From: Austropuccinia psidii
Lineage: Eukaryota > Basidiomycota > Pucciniomycetes > Pucciniales > Sphaerophragmiaceae
Assembly (NCBI GenBank): GCA_023105745.1
Contig: JALGQZ010000012.1
Location: 45,645,763-45,709,762, forward strand
Reading direction: 5' to 3'
Length of the DNA stretch: 64,000 nucleotides
Numbering within the stretch: position 1 is the first letter of the stretch; each line of letters begins with the position of its first letter. Positions 1 to 10,811 of this stretch are shown here, one piece after another. Below the pieces are notes generated by a model. The model saw only the letters and a program-made list of their open reading frames with translations, was not told where the DNA came from and did no database searches. The position numbers and the translations under genes are program-made.

Positions 1-2297
1 CCAAAACAAGTACAAAAAGCACCTGAGTCAAGATGTATCTTGGCTTCTCTGTTGTTTGTCACAATATTAGTGATACAAGATGATCCAGCTGTATACCCTT
101 TACCTCTGGCTGGCTTGGTTTCCTGAATTTCAGAATCTTGCACATGTATGAGATCCATACATTAATCACTGTACTGTGGTAAGCAAGTATGTACTTCTGT
201 GACTTCAAAGGAAACATTAATATTTTCTATACTAAGTTCATCTGGTGATTCCTCCTCTTCAGAAGGTTCAGAATCACTTTCATGTACAGGGACATCATTT
301 GTTTCTTTTGTGTCATATTTTTCAATTTCTATATCATTGATTATTGTCTTTTTTGGACAAGTATTAGCCAAATTAGATGTACTTCCACACTTATGAAATT
401 ACAAAGGAGCTTTGTCATGTGGCTTATTGGGCTTTGGAATTGGTTTCCCACTGGTCTTGTTGTCCATTGGGGGTTTATACCAATTCCTACCAATTTTTGT
501 TCTAGTAGTGATTTCCTCCATAGCATTGATATAATCTTCTGTAGAGCAAGGCTCAATAAATCTGCTTCTTATGGAATTCTCAAGGCCACCACCATACTTT
601 CTTAATATTTTTTAATGTACCATTGTTTCAGAAATATCAGGGTGAAGGGAAGTTAATCTGTCCTTTTGTTTAAGAAGCCAAGACATGGGACTGTCCCTCT
701 CAATATTAAAAATTGCTTCTTCAAAAGAATTCTCCATTCTAAATCTCCAGGAATCATTTTCCCATTTGTAAATAATTTGTTCTTTCCACCAAGGCCAAGA
801 ATGTTTACCATGGTCTTTTTCCATTTTGTAATACCATTTCTTTGCTGATTTGGTAAACAATTATTGTAATCTGGCACTTATTTATTCATCTGGTATGTTA
901 AAGTCTTCTTTGAAAATAACAATTGTTTTCATAAATTCCATAAGATTATATTACCCTTCACCACTGAAGGTTGGTCATTCCTCTAATCTTGTAATGTATT
1001 TAAAATTGCAAGCAGTTCCCACTTCAGCATTACTTGAAATTGTATCATGTAAGTCATTATTCAAGTTTAGCACATTTCTGTCAAGAATTGGTGTAGACTG
1101 TCTTGGCAAATCATACTTCAATGATATATTATTAATACTTGATTGAATTTCTTCTTTCAATTCAAGTCTTGCTTTATCACTTTTTTCCAATTGTTCTTGA
1201 AAAAGAGATGCATTGTTCCCAGTTGAGTTTTCCAAGTTTTGAACTTGTATTCTTAAATCTTTTAACTGTCTAGTTATAAAAGAAAGAGAATTGTCATCTG
1301 GTTGATTGAGTAAGGTAACCTTAGACTCAATTCTTGCACAAATTTGCGCCAAAGACAAAATATTGTCTTTATCAACATTTTAAAGGGAAATAATGGTTGT
1401 TTGTGACTCTTTTACTTTTAGTATCTCATTACACAAATTTTGTTGGATATACTCTAAACCTTGATATAATTTCTTTATCAAAAGTTTCAATTTGGTTTAC
1501 AAGCCTTACAACATCTACTTCTTTGTAAAAATATTGGTTAAACCTTTCCTCCTCCTTGTTTTTGAATTCAATAAGAGTTCTTGCCATGTTGAACACATTG
1601 TCCATGGCTGTCTTCTCTTTCTTGGGAATCCTGTAGTTCTGCGGGTAAGGCTTGTTCCACTTGGTATTTGCCTTTCCTTTTGCCTTTGTCTTGCCCTTCT
1701 GGTGAGTGTTTGGGGCTTTCTTGGGCTTTTTTGGCACTTGTTGAGGCGGAATTTTACTTGTGGAGGCTTGGGGAGCATCCACTGGGCTGTTTTCCTCCCC
1801 TTGGGCCAACTTCTTCTTCTGGTCCTCTGATAACATGCTTTTGTTTTTCAAACAAGCTTTTATCTGTTGGACTTGTCCTTTGCAAGACATGGGTGTCCAA
1901 CCCTTCAAAATTTCTTCTGTCTTTTCTGGGCCCATGAACTTCTTCACTTGAAGATATGAGTTCATGGTGCCTATCCAAAGACTTGGGAGAAGTTCCCACT
2001 CTTTCTGTTTTGCTGCCATAAACCAGTTCTTGTACTGAGACTAGTATATCTCTATTGTTGCCTGTTGAAAGTGTCAGGTCTAACAACAGAAATAGCAGTT
2101 ATGCCAGCTTCTAGGCTCTCAATAAGAGTTTCAAACGTGCTGGCTAACGTTTGGGAACTGGTGGAAGCTCTGGCATCCTCCATTTGTGCCTCTCCTCTGG
2201 GCTGACATTCTTGTCTTTTGGATTCATGACTTGAATGTCCTGGTCCAGATCCATTTGATTGGATGGAGTAGTTACTTCCACTTCTAGTAGTAGTCAT
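1..2297 (-). pseudogene. Gag and start of protease, family B (decayed)
   Basis: The ATG at 2297 opens a Ser/Gly-rich N-terminus (MTTTRSGSNYS...) that runs to a stop near 2052. The matching frame resumes at 2086-1754, which implies a small deletion. Further pieces are a coiled-coil region (1358-975), the Gag capsid-like domain (860-612, with WWKEQIIYKWEN), a zinc knuckle near 400-345 and an acidic linker (371-162). The knuckle is damaged: one Cys is Phe and the His is Asn. The last visible residues (about 48-1) are the aspartic protease active site, LDSGAFCTC. In Ty3/gypsy elements Gag packages the RNA and protease cuts the polyprotein. Frames change repeatedly, so it is a pseudogene. Confidence 0.8.
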
Positions 2298-2463
2298 TTC
2301 AAGTCAATATAAAGCAATTTAAGACTAAGAAATGGATTTAATTCACCTGCTGGACCTTTAAAGGGTTCTTTGGTAATTAAACCCCTTGGTTCTGGGCTAT
2401 TTTTAACTTCAATATTAGACTCTGAGACTTCAGATTCTGGAGGACTTTCCCTGATGGATGACA
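1522..2463 (-). pseudogene. Spliced overlapping ORF1, family B minus copy
   Basis: Predicted three-exon reading frame overlapping gag in another frame. Exon 1 is 2463-2347 (117 nt, acceptor CTGTAG before it, donor CAG/GTGAAT after it). Exon 2 is 2283-2149, with its acceptor inside codons 4-5 of gag (ACTAG) and donor GTTAGC. Exon 3 starts at 2079 after GTTGTTAG. Exon 3 encodes the conserved core WELLPSLWIGTMNSYLQVKK followed by a Lys/Pro/Gln-rich basic part and YRIPKKEKTAMDNVFNMAR. A 2-nt deletion relative to the other B copy breaks the exon 3 frame, and there is a stop in the IEIY segment. Near 1522 the frame runs directly into gag, unlike the other copies. The function is unknown. Confidence 0.5.
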
Positions 2464-2894
2464 CTACAGAAAAAAAAATTCATAAGTTATTTTATCAAAC
2501 AAAAAGAACTTATAAGCTCAACTTATTGGATAAACTTGTTCTAATGTAATTTATGGAGAATTACATAAAAAATAAAGAACAATGTCTAATATTAAAGAAA
2601 AAATGTTTTTAGCAAAGTTTTTTATATTTGATTTTATATTTTCTTTAAAGAAATAATAATTATGCAATTAATAAGTCATTAATCAAAATTTTATTACTAT
2701 TCAATTTATACTAGAATACCTCAAAGAATAAATTCCAAGTATGTGATGTGAAAAAGTCACTAGTTAGACAAAAGAAATTTATTCCAAGTCACTCAATAGT
2801 ATATTGTTTCAAACAATGGCAATTGTATGTCAAAAAATTGTAAAATAAGGTCTAGAATATGATTTATGTCCCACGAATTGGTCTAAATCATGGC
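2298..2894 (-). other. Leader between LTR and gag, family B minus copy
   Basis: AT-rich untranslated leader that holds ORF1 exon 1 (2463-2347). The sequence GCCATGATTTAGACCAATTC at its start matches what follows the primer-binding site of the plus-strand B element (17802 onward), but the binding site itself is missing here. Confidence 0.6.
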
Positions 2895-5011
2895 CAGTAG
2901 AAAAATATAATATAATAAAATATTATAGCCACAAATTTAAATATAATGATCAAGAATAATTATATATAAAAATAAATCTAACTATTATTATATAAAATAC
3001 TAATAAAAAAATATAATAATTATAATAGACTATAATTATTCTATTATTGTTATAGTCACTGACAATTATAACAATGAGAAGTGTAAATTTCTTAATGAAA
3101 CAATTACATGTAGAAAATATAGATATTTAACAACTTATAAATAATATACAAATATTATTTATAAAAGAATTATAATACTCACTGTGCAGAAATAATGCTT
3201 ATACAAAAATTCTATACAAAAAAACTAATAATAGATAAAAAAAGATATATAATCTTAGAGAAAACTTACTTATAATATTTATTTAATACAACAAGTCAAA
3301 CAACAACAGTTATTATATTAAATAATAATTATAAGTTAAACACACACCAGATATCAATATTTTTAAAGATAAAACAACTTTCTAGAATAAAAATTGTTAT
3401 TAAAGAGTTTTTGAGAGGAATTTGTGGATTTTAAAAGATATTTTAAAGACAATAATTCTATAAAATGAAATATATTATAGGTGATTACAGCAATAATCTA
3501 ATTTCTATGATTTCAATTCTTTAATTTAATATTTATAAAGAATAAAATACTTAAGAAGTACTTTAATAATAAGATTTTATATATAATAAAGCTTTACCTG
3601 TTTAAATGTCTAATATGATTGGATTGATAATTGATGATGGACAAAAACAGTGATGAAAAGACACTTTTTATGTCTACAGAGCAGCTCTCATGATTCAAAA
3701 TGAATATAGAGGGCGTTCTCAGGTCAAAACTGAAAGACCATGTTTAAAAATAAGGTTCTTAACTTAAGGTAACTTATTTTTAATTCAAATTTAAAGTTAC
3801 CAGTGTTATTGTTAACTCCGAGTAGCTTTAATCCTCATTTAACTCAATTATTTTACTTTTTAATATAAAATAAGTTTATTTATATTAAAGTTAGTTACGT
3901 GAAAAGCTTAAAAATAGAGTTTCAAGCAAAAATCTCTTAACCTCAACTTTTGATTAATTTTTAAAGAAATCTTAATTTTCTTCAAGTATAACTAAAAGAG
4001 TAAATCTCCATGCTAATTACCCAGGAAATATGTTTACAAAAGATACTTAAAATTGAATTTAGATATGGATAATATTAAATTGTAAGCTGTGTGAAATTTT
4101 CAAGCAAATCCATTAAGAATTGGATTTCTAATGAATTTTTGAAGTTATTGCTATTTGCCCACATAAAATAGCAATAAACATTAAACCTTAATGTTTGATA
4201 AGGTTTTGATGCTTGTAAGATTAAAGGTTTAAGCTTATTTGTGCTTTTTTGAGCCTATTTAAGCTTTGACAGGTCTCTAATCTTTAATTTCAAGCCTGCA
4301 TATTGGGATTTACCCTTTGGCAGCTTGAAATTCCTGTCCAAATTGGGATAAAACCAGTTCAAACTTTGAGGTTGGATCAAATTCTAATATTAAAGTTTAA
4401 ATAAGGTTGAAAATCCTTCAATTCAGGTGGAAAACCTTAATTGAATCCTTGCAGATCCAAAAGGTTGGGTATCCCAGCTCTGTTTGGTCTTTTTCCGTTG
4501 TCCCACCTTTTTGTGTGTATTTTGCTCTTTTATTTATTTAAAGGCATACTATGACCTTGAACACTTTAAAATTGAGCTCACACAGGATTTACATTCTTTA
4601 TGGAAAATTCTTAGCCAATTCAGTAAATTTATACAACACCTCAATTCTAACTGAAATTTTGGTAAGTTTGCATAAACCTTATGCAACTTTAAATTTAAGC
4701 TTATTTTAACAATTTTAAAAAAAAAGTTAAAAAAGTTACATTATTACTGTGAAATTCTTAAATCTTCCAATAAAATAAGAAATAAGCTTTTTTTGGTATA
4801 ACACCCTATGGGTGTACCCTAGGTCATTTTTGGTGTAGAATCCAAAAATAACATAATATTTATAACTTTGTATTTTCAAAGAAAATTTATACTTATTTTT
4901 TGTTATTTTTTATTTTAAATTCAATTTAAAAGCCTGTTGAAGACCAAATCAGCTGTATATAAAATCATTTTTGGCCTTATGGGTATGTTATACATACCTC
5001 ACAGGCTCACA
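2895..5011 (-). repeat. 5' LTR, family B, lacking its 3' end
   Basis: Reads TGTGAGCCTGTGAGGTATGT from 5011 downward and matches the family B LTRs at 5924 and 24714 over about 2.1 kb. Where the others continue from CTACTG to AGGACAGTCATAGTACTC and end in CCTTACA, this copy jumps from CTACTG at 2895 straight into the leader. About 63 bp of LTR end and the first 11-13 bp of the primer-binding region are gone. The two breakpoints share CTG, which suggests a microhomology deletion. Confidence 0.8.
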
Positions 5012-5923
5012 TGCCTCATCCTTGACTACTTCCTTTTGTTCTTTCAGGGTTTTTGTAAGCTCTTTATTTTTTTAAGGGCTTCTTTCATTCCTAGAAATAA
5101 CTCTTCCTTGAAGTGAACCATTCTTTCCTTATTCTTTAATTCTTTTTTTTCAGTTATCCTTGAAGGTGAAAGGCTTTTGGCGACTAATATCCTTACTTCC
5201 AATTCCTGTTCAATGTACTTCTTCAAGATCTTCATTGGTGGCATGAGATATCCTCCATCTTCTTCTCTAACTATGACACTGCTTGATCATTTCTCTACTG
5301 ATAGCTCCTTTTATGTCTGCAGAGAGACAGTCAAACAAATCTTCATGAAACATATTATCTTGAGGAATATATTTATATCTAAGAAGTTAAGTAATTATAG
5401 CTTCATACTCCCCTATAAACCTGTTATATTGAGAGAGAGTAAAAACTCCTGCATCTTGAGTATCATTGAATAAATTGAGAAGTTATTCCTTCCTATATCT
5501 CCTTTCTGGCTCAAATCTTCCCCATTTAGTAATAAGATCCTTCTTGAGTTGGTTCCCGTTTCTTGCTTCAGAGCCTGGCATTACTGCTATTGCATTCCTG
5601 AATTTCAAATAAGTTGTCCAAAATGCCATCTGCATTGCTAAATCTTCTTCTCTAGCTTCTTCAATCTGAGCTATCCTTTCTACTTTGCTGATAAATGTTT
5701 CTACTTCTCCATTAAAATTAATGTTATAATCTTTAGCTTTCATTTTGACAACAGGCCTTTCCTGTCTAAGTATTTGATGTTTCAAGGGACTTGGATTTTG
5801 TAGGTGTGAAGAAGAATGCTCTCCTTTGATGGGTTTTAAGTCTGGGTTCTGTTTCTGGAGTGGATGTAGCTCTAGGTCCAGGTGTAGGTGATGATGGTGA
5901 CTCTTCTGTTCTTACATTCCTTT
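5012..5923 (-). pseudogene. Gag of older retroelement C, C-terminal part
   Basis: Minus-strand Gag fragment of a different Ty3/gypsy-like family. The segment 5785-5483 contains VETFISKVERIAQIEEAREE, MAFWTTYLKF and KKDLITKWGRFEPERRYRK, a retrotransposon Gag capsid core. The part 5923-5766 holds a Ser/Thr/Pro-rich N-terminal linker (RTEESPSSPTPGP...). The part 5244-5044 holds a Lys/Glu-rich coiled-coil tail (MPPMKILKKYIEQELEVRI...). Frames shift between the three pieces and the middle (5245-5482) has stops. It is interrupted at 5923 by the plus-strand family B element; the missing N-terminal half lies at 26858-27684 on the same strand. Confidence 0.75.
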
Positions 5924-7814
5924 TGTGAGCCTGCAAGGTATATATGAAATACACATAAGGCCACAAATAGCTTTATATACAGTTGATTCAATCTTGAACT
6001 GACTTTTCAATTCAATTTAAAATAAAAAAATAACAAAAAATAAGTATAAATTCTTTTGGATGAACAAAGTTATAATTATTATGTTATTTTTGGATTCTAC
6101 ACCAAAAATAACCTAGGGTACACCCATAGGGTGTTATACCCAAAAATGATTATTTCTTATGTTATTAGAAGATTTAAGAATCTCACAGTACAATTGAAAC
6201 TTTTTTTAACATTTTTTGAAATTTTTAAATTTAAGCTTAAATAAGCTTAAATTTAAAGTTGCATAAGGTTTATGCAAACTTACCAAAATTTTAGTTAAAA
6301 TTAAGGTGTTGTGTATATTTACTGAATTGGCTAAGGATTTGCCATACAGGATTTTAATCCTGCATAGGCTCAATTTAAAGGGGTTTAAGGCCATAGTATG
6401 GTTTTAAATAAACAAAAGGGCAAAATCCACGCAAAAAGGTGGGACAAAGGAAAAAGACTAAACAGAGCTGAGATACCCATCTTTTTGGAGCTTCAAGGAT
6501 TTAATTAAGGTTTTCCACCTGTATTGGAGGATTTTCAACCTTACTTAAAATTTAAGATTAGACTTTGATCCAACCTTAAAGTTTAAACTGGTTTTATCCC
6601 AATTTGGACAGGAATTTCAACCTACCAAAGGGTATATCCAAATATGCAAGCTTGAAATCAGGGCTTTAAGAATTTTCAAAGCTTAATTTAGCTTAAAAAT
6701 TTAAATTTACAAGCATTAAAACCTTATCAAAAGTGAAGGTTTGGTGTGTATTGCTAATTTACCTGGAAAAATAGTAATAGCTTCAAAAATTTATTAAAAA
6801 TCCAATTCTTAATGAATTTGCCTGAAATTTTCACACAGCTTACAATTTAATGTTATCTGTGTATCATTTAAATTTCAATAATTTTTTCTAAACAGGTTTT
6901 ACTGGCAATTAGCCTTGAAATTTACTCTTTTAATTATACTTGAAGAAAATTATGATTTCTTGAAAAATTAATTAAAAATTTATTTCAAGAGATTTTTGCT
7001 TGAAACTCTATTTTAAAGTTTTCAATGTGATTCACTTTAATATAAATAAGCTTATCTTATATCAAAACTCAAAATAATTAACCCAAATGAGGGCTAAAGT
7101 TACTTGTAGTTAAGAATAACACTTGTAGCATGAAGTTAGAATTGAAAATAAGTTACCATGAGTTAAGAACCTTATTTTTGAGCATGATTTTGGATTTTTG
7201 ATCTTTCAACGCCCTCTATATCCATTATCAATCATGAGATATGCTTTTCAGACATAAAGAGAGTCTATTTATCACTGTTTTTGTCCATCATTCATTCTAA
7301 ATCCAATTATATTAGACATTTAAACAGGTAAAGTTCTATTACATATAAAATCTTATTATTGAAGTAACTCTCAACTTATTTTATTTTTTATTAATCTTAA
7401 ATTAAAGAATTTAACTCATAGAATTCAGATTATTGCTGTAATCACCAATAATATATTTTATTTTATAAAGTTATCATCTTAGATAACTTTTAACATCCAC
7501 AAATTCCTCTTAAGAACTCTTTAAATCATATTTTTATTATAAAAAGTAGTTTTATCTTTGAAATATTCATTTTTTTGCTTGTTTTTATCTTATAATAGTT
7601 ATTTAATATAATAACTGTTGTATTTAACTTGTTGTATTAAATATATTATAAGTAATTCTTTCTTTGAAGTTCTATATTTTTTTATCTATTATTAGTTTTT
7701 TATATAGAATTTTTCTATAAGAATTATTTCTGCACACTGTTTGTAATGATTCTTTTATAAAAAATATTTACATTATTTAGAAGTGGTTAAATATTAAAAT
7801 TTTCCATGTGTAAT
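5924..7814 (+). repeat. 5' LTR of family B, first part
   Basis: Starts TGTGAGCCTGCAAGGTATATATG and matches 24714-26555 and 51264-54320 in the same order. It is cut at 7814 by the family A element; the remaining 3' end of the LTR is at 17513-17789. Joined length is about 2.16 kb, against 2144 bp for the 3' LTR. Confidence 0.88.
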
Positions 7815-9697
7815 TGTGAGCCTTAGAGGTATTTTCATATACCCAAAAGACCACAAAGGATAAATTAAGATACAAATATAAATAAAATAAATTTATTTAT
7901 ATTATAAAAATAAAAAATTGAAATATAAATACAAATTTATATTTAAAAATCAAAATTTAATTATAATTTAAAAAGAAAATTACAATAAAATTTAAAATTA
8001 TGAAATTATATTTTTACTTGTAAAAAGTAAGTAAAATTGAATTTTTAATAAAAATTGTGAAATTATATTTTTACTTGTAAAAAGTAAGTAAAAATGAATT
8101 TTTAATAAAAATTGTGAAATTAAAATATTTTTGGTAAAAAGTTATATAAAATATATTATAACTTTTTATCCAACAAATAAACATAAAGAAATTATCACAC
8201 CATTGAATTCCTCATAGAAAATAAGGTGGGGTCACCTATGGATGAAATTTCTGTAACTCAACTCTAAATAAGCTTAAATTAACTTTTTAGTATTTTCAAT
8301 AAAAACTTTTAAAATCCTCAAAACTTCAATTTAATTCACACCACATGTGGTGTTAACCATCAATTTTTGTGTTAAAATTGAGGTGTTGTGTTTAGTTTAG
8401 AGGTTATGAGGAATTGAAGTATTTTCAATTGAATTCAATTGAAATGTCAAAATGTGCATGTGTATTACATAAGTGAACTTTGATTTACACATGAGTTATC
8501 AATTATTACTGTATTGTACTGTACAATTCAATTGAAATACATATGTAGATTACAAGTATAATACATGATGAGGAATTAAAGGAAAAAATAAATTGGAAAG
8601 ATTAAGATTCGGGGGAAAAGGAATGCTAGCTCTCAGGGGGAGCCAGACCCCCAAAATCCTTGCTAACAGGCGTGGGATGTCAAAGTCCACGCAAAAGTTC
8701 ATTACTTTTGGCCTGGAATTGAGTCACAGGGTCTGTGACTCAATTGATGATGAGGTTTTGATACCAACCAGGGTGGTTTCAACTGCTGCCAAGAGGGTAA
8801 AACTACCCTTAAGTTAAAACAATGTTAGTAAAAACAGTTTCAACTGGTTTCTACGCCTCTTACACACATTCTGACGTGTTTTGAAGGCTCTAGACCAGGT
8901 ATTGCTATAGTAATGGCTGATTTAAGGGTCTAAAATGGCTAAAAATGACTTACACCAGCCTTTTTTGGTCTAAACAAGGGTTCAATGATTCCATGATTGG
9001 ATTTTCTGTTGTCAGACTGTCTTTCACGACTGAAAAGACTAAAATTTACTTTTGGAGTAAGAAAATTGATGGCTATAAAAGAATGTCTTCTTTGCCCCAC
9101 TTTTCTCTTCATGTTAGAATCCCTTCCTTTTATAATTAGTTTTAACACTGTTAAACCAATCAATAAAAGATTCCAACCACCTTTTTTAAATCATTTTAAA
9201 CCTTTTGACCACGTGAAAAAATCATTATAATCATTTTTTGTAGCTCTTATAATCATTTTTACCCCTGAACCACCCCAAAAGTGAATTAAAGCATCTTTCA
9301 TCACTGTTAGCTTTGTCACTTTGTTTCCAGATTCACTCTAGTCACTTTTGGGCGTGTTTTTTCTTTAATAATCTTTTTAAAGACTCTTCTCTTCAATTAA
9401 TTGCTTTCAGTCCTTTGCTCAATTAATTCCAATTGAAATTGCTCTTGAAGAAATTTCTTTTGTAGCCTTAAATATCTCTTGTAGAGTATTTTTGGATAAA
9501 TTTTTATTATTGGTAAAACAATAGATATTTATAATATTATTGTTTTATACTAATAGAGTTATAGACAATAAAATTGGAGTGTTTTCTCTTAACAATAATA
9601 TTTCTTACTTTCTTTTAATTGATTTTTACCTTATACAAATTTTGAGGACAGGAAAAGTACTTGATTTTTAATCAAAGTTTCATATCCACACCTTACA
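7815..9697 (+). repeat. 5' LTR, family A (1883 bp)
   Basis: Starts TGTGAGCCTTAGAGG and ends CACACCTTACA. It carries a tandem duplication of a roughly 60-bp unit (about 8000-8123, TTTTTACTTGTAAAAAGTAAG...), absent from the other two A LTRs. It contains a segment (8449-8829) deleted from the 3' LTR but present in the solo LTR at 27685. It holds a 75-codon open frame (8593-8817) that I regard as chance. Confidence 0.9.
9074..9080 (+). promoter_or_regulatory. TATA box of 5' LTR A
   Basis: TATAAAA in the context GGCTATAAAAGAATGTCTTC, about 620 bp before the LTR end. The same motif in the same context is present in the two other A LTRs (16889 as TATAAAT, and 28821). It is the likely U3 core promoter, by position and conservation. 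Confidence 0.5.
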
Positions 9698-9721
9698 TTT
9701 GGGGGCCCAGCCGTGATATTT
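9698..9721 (+). other. Primer-binding region, family A
   Basis: TTTGGGGGCCCAGCCGTGAT begins directly after the LTR. Families B (17790) and D (40014 downward) have nearly the same sequence at the same place, TTTGGGGGCYTGGCCRTGA, consistent with a shared tRNA primer. I cannot name the tRNA from sequence alone. Confidence 0.6.
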
Positions 9722-9922
9722 TACCTGTGAAATATTTTTTGTACTTTTTTTTAGACTTTTTTCTTATATTGAAAAATTTAAAAATACATAAAAAATATAT
9801 ATAACTCAAAAAACCCATAAAAAATAATTTTTTTCATATTATAAGTGAGGCTTATGTTTTTATTTCTTTTTTTGAAATAAACTTTTTTTTACTTAATTAA
9901 TTGGCTTTTTCATTGATTTTAG

Positions 9923-10811
9923 TGTCTGCCAACGTGGTAAGACAAGAAAACATTGAAACAGCCTCAACAGTCACCAGCATTATTCCTGCCAGTACTGTTA
10001 TTGTGACTCAAAATAACCAACCTGAACCAATATCTTCTGAATTTATTAACTTGGATATAAGTAATACCCTTCATAAAGCTAAGAATTTTGCCAATAGTAA
10101 GTTTTTTGACATAAAAATACTATTTTAAGCCTTTTTAATCATAAAATATGCCTTCAACCAGATCAGGAGCCAGCTATAACCCCTCAAGCAGCTCCCAGAA
10201 AGGTAATAGACATGATTATGGCAGAAGCCAACCAGGTACAGAAGGAAAAGGGTCAGTTGATGAATTCCAAACAACTAAAATAGGTCATTCGGATGCTGTT
10301 AATACCATTTTACTTTCACAAAGAGCTGACACTGCCACAAGAAGCCTCAGCGGACATATAAAAAGCCAGCCACAAATCATACAACAATGCCCTGCAGTAC
10401 AAGGAGTACCAGATCCTACCAGATCTGTGGAAAAACTGCATGAATTCTTACCTGACTGTGAGAAAGTTCCTGGGCCATCCCAATACTTGCAAATTGCTCA
10501 ATGGATGGCATCCATTGATGGAGAAGAAAAACATGATGCTCTTGACACTAGAATGGAGGAAAAACAACCCTCCACCACCCAAGCAAGTGCCAAAAACAGC
10601 CCCAGTGGCCAGCAGCAGAAATTCCAATGTGAAGAAGCAACCACAAGCTCCAATCAAGGGCAAAGGAAAGGCACCAGCCACCAAACCTTACAGCCAGGGC
10701 TACAGGATTCCAAAAATCCAACAGGATGCCATGGAAAATGTGTTTCAGATGGCCAGAACAATGATGGAATTACAAAAGAAAGAGGAGGCCAGATTAAAAT
10801 ATCAGGAATGA
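9923..10811 (+). pseudogene. Spliced overlapping ORF1, family A
   Basis: Predicted exons: 9923-10096 (174 nt, after polypyrimidine TTTTTCATTGATTTTAG, donor A/GTAAGT), 10162-10251 (acceptor CAACCAG inside the first gag codons, donor G/GTCAGT) and 10324-10811 (acceptor TTTCACAAAG, stop TGA). Every junction is phase 1. Exon 3 reads ELTLPQEASADI, then one TAA where family D has Tyr, then KASHKSYNN...LPDLWKNCMNSYLTVRKF, then a Pro/Lys/Gln-rich stretch and YRIPKIQQDAMENVFQMAR. It overlaps Gag-Pol in the +1 register relative to gag. Its stop TGA overlaps an ATG of the gag frame (ATGA, 10808-10811). The upstream exon supplying the start codon is not identified, and the function is unknown. Confidence 0.55.

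Larger units (their letters stand above)
1..5011 (-). mobile_element. Ty3/gypsy element, family B, 5' half (truncated by window edge)
   Basis: A minus-strand LTR retrotransposon whose 5' LTR starts at 5011 and whose coding region runs off the left edge inside the protease domain. Order on the minus strand is LTR (5011-2895), leader, ORF1/gag overlap, gag and the start of protease. It is inserted in the gag of element C (flank 5012 onward). Its gag, leader exon and LTR match the plus-strand family B element at 5924-26857. The coding region has frameshifts and stops, and the LTR end plus primer-binding region are deleted, so this copy is dead. Confidence 0.85.

Noticed and set aside
8593..8817. 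75-codon open frame inside LTR A
   Set aside because: Not kept open in the 3' LTR (segment deleted) or in the solo LTR at 27685 (changed frame); no domain features.
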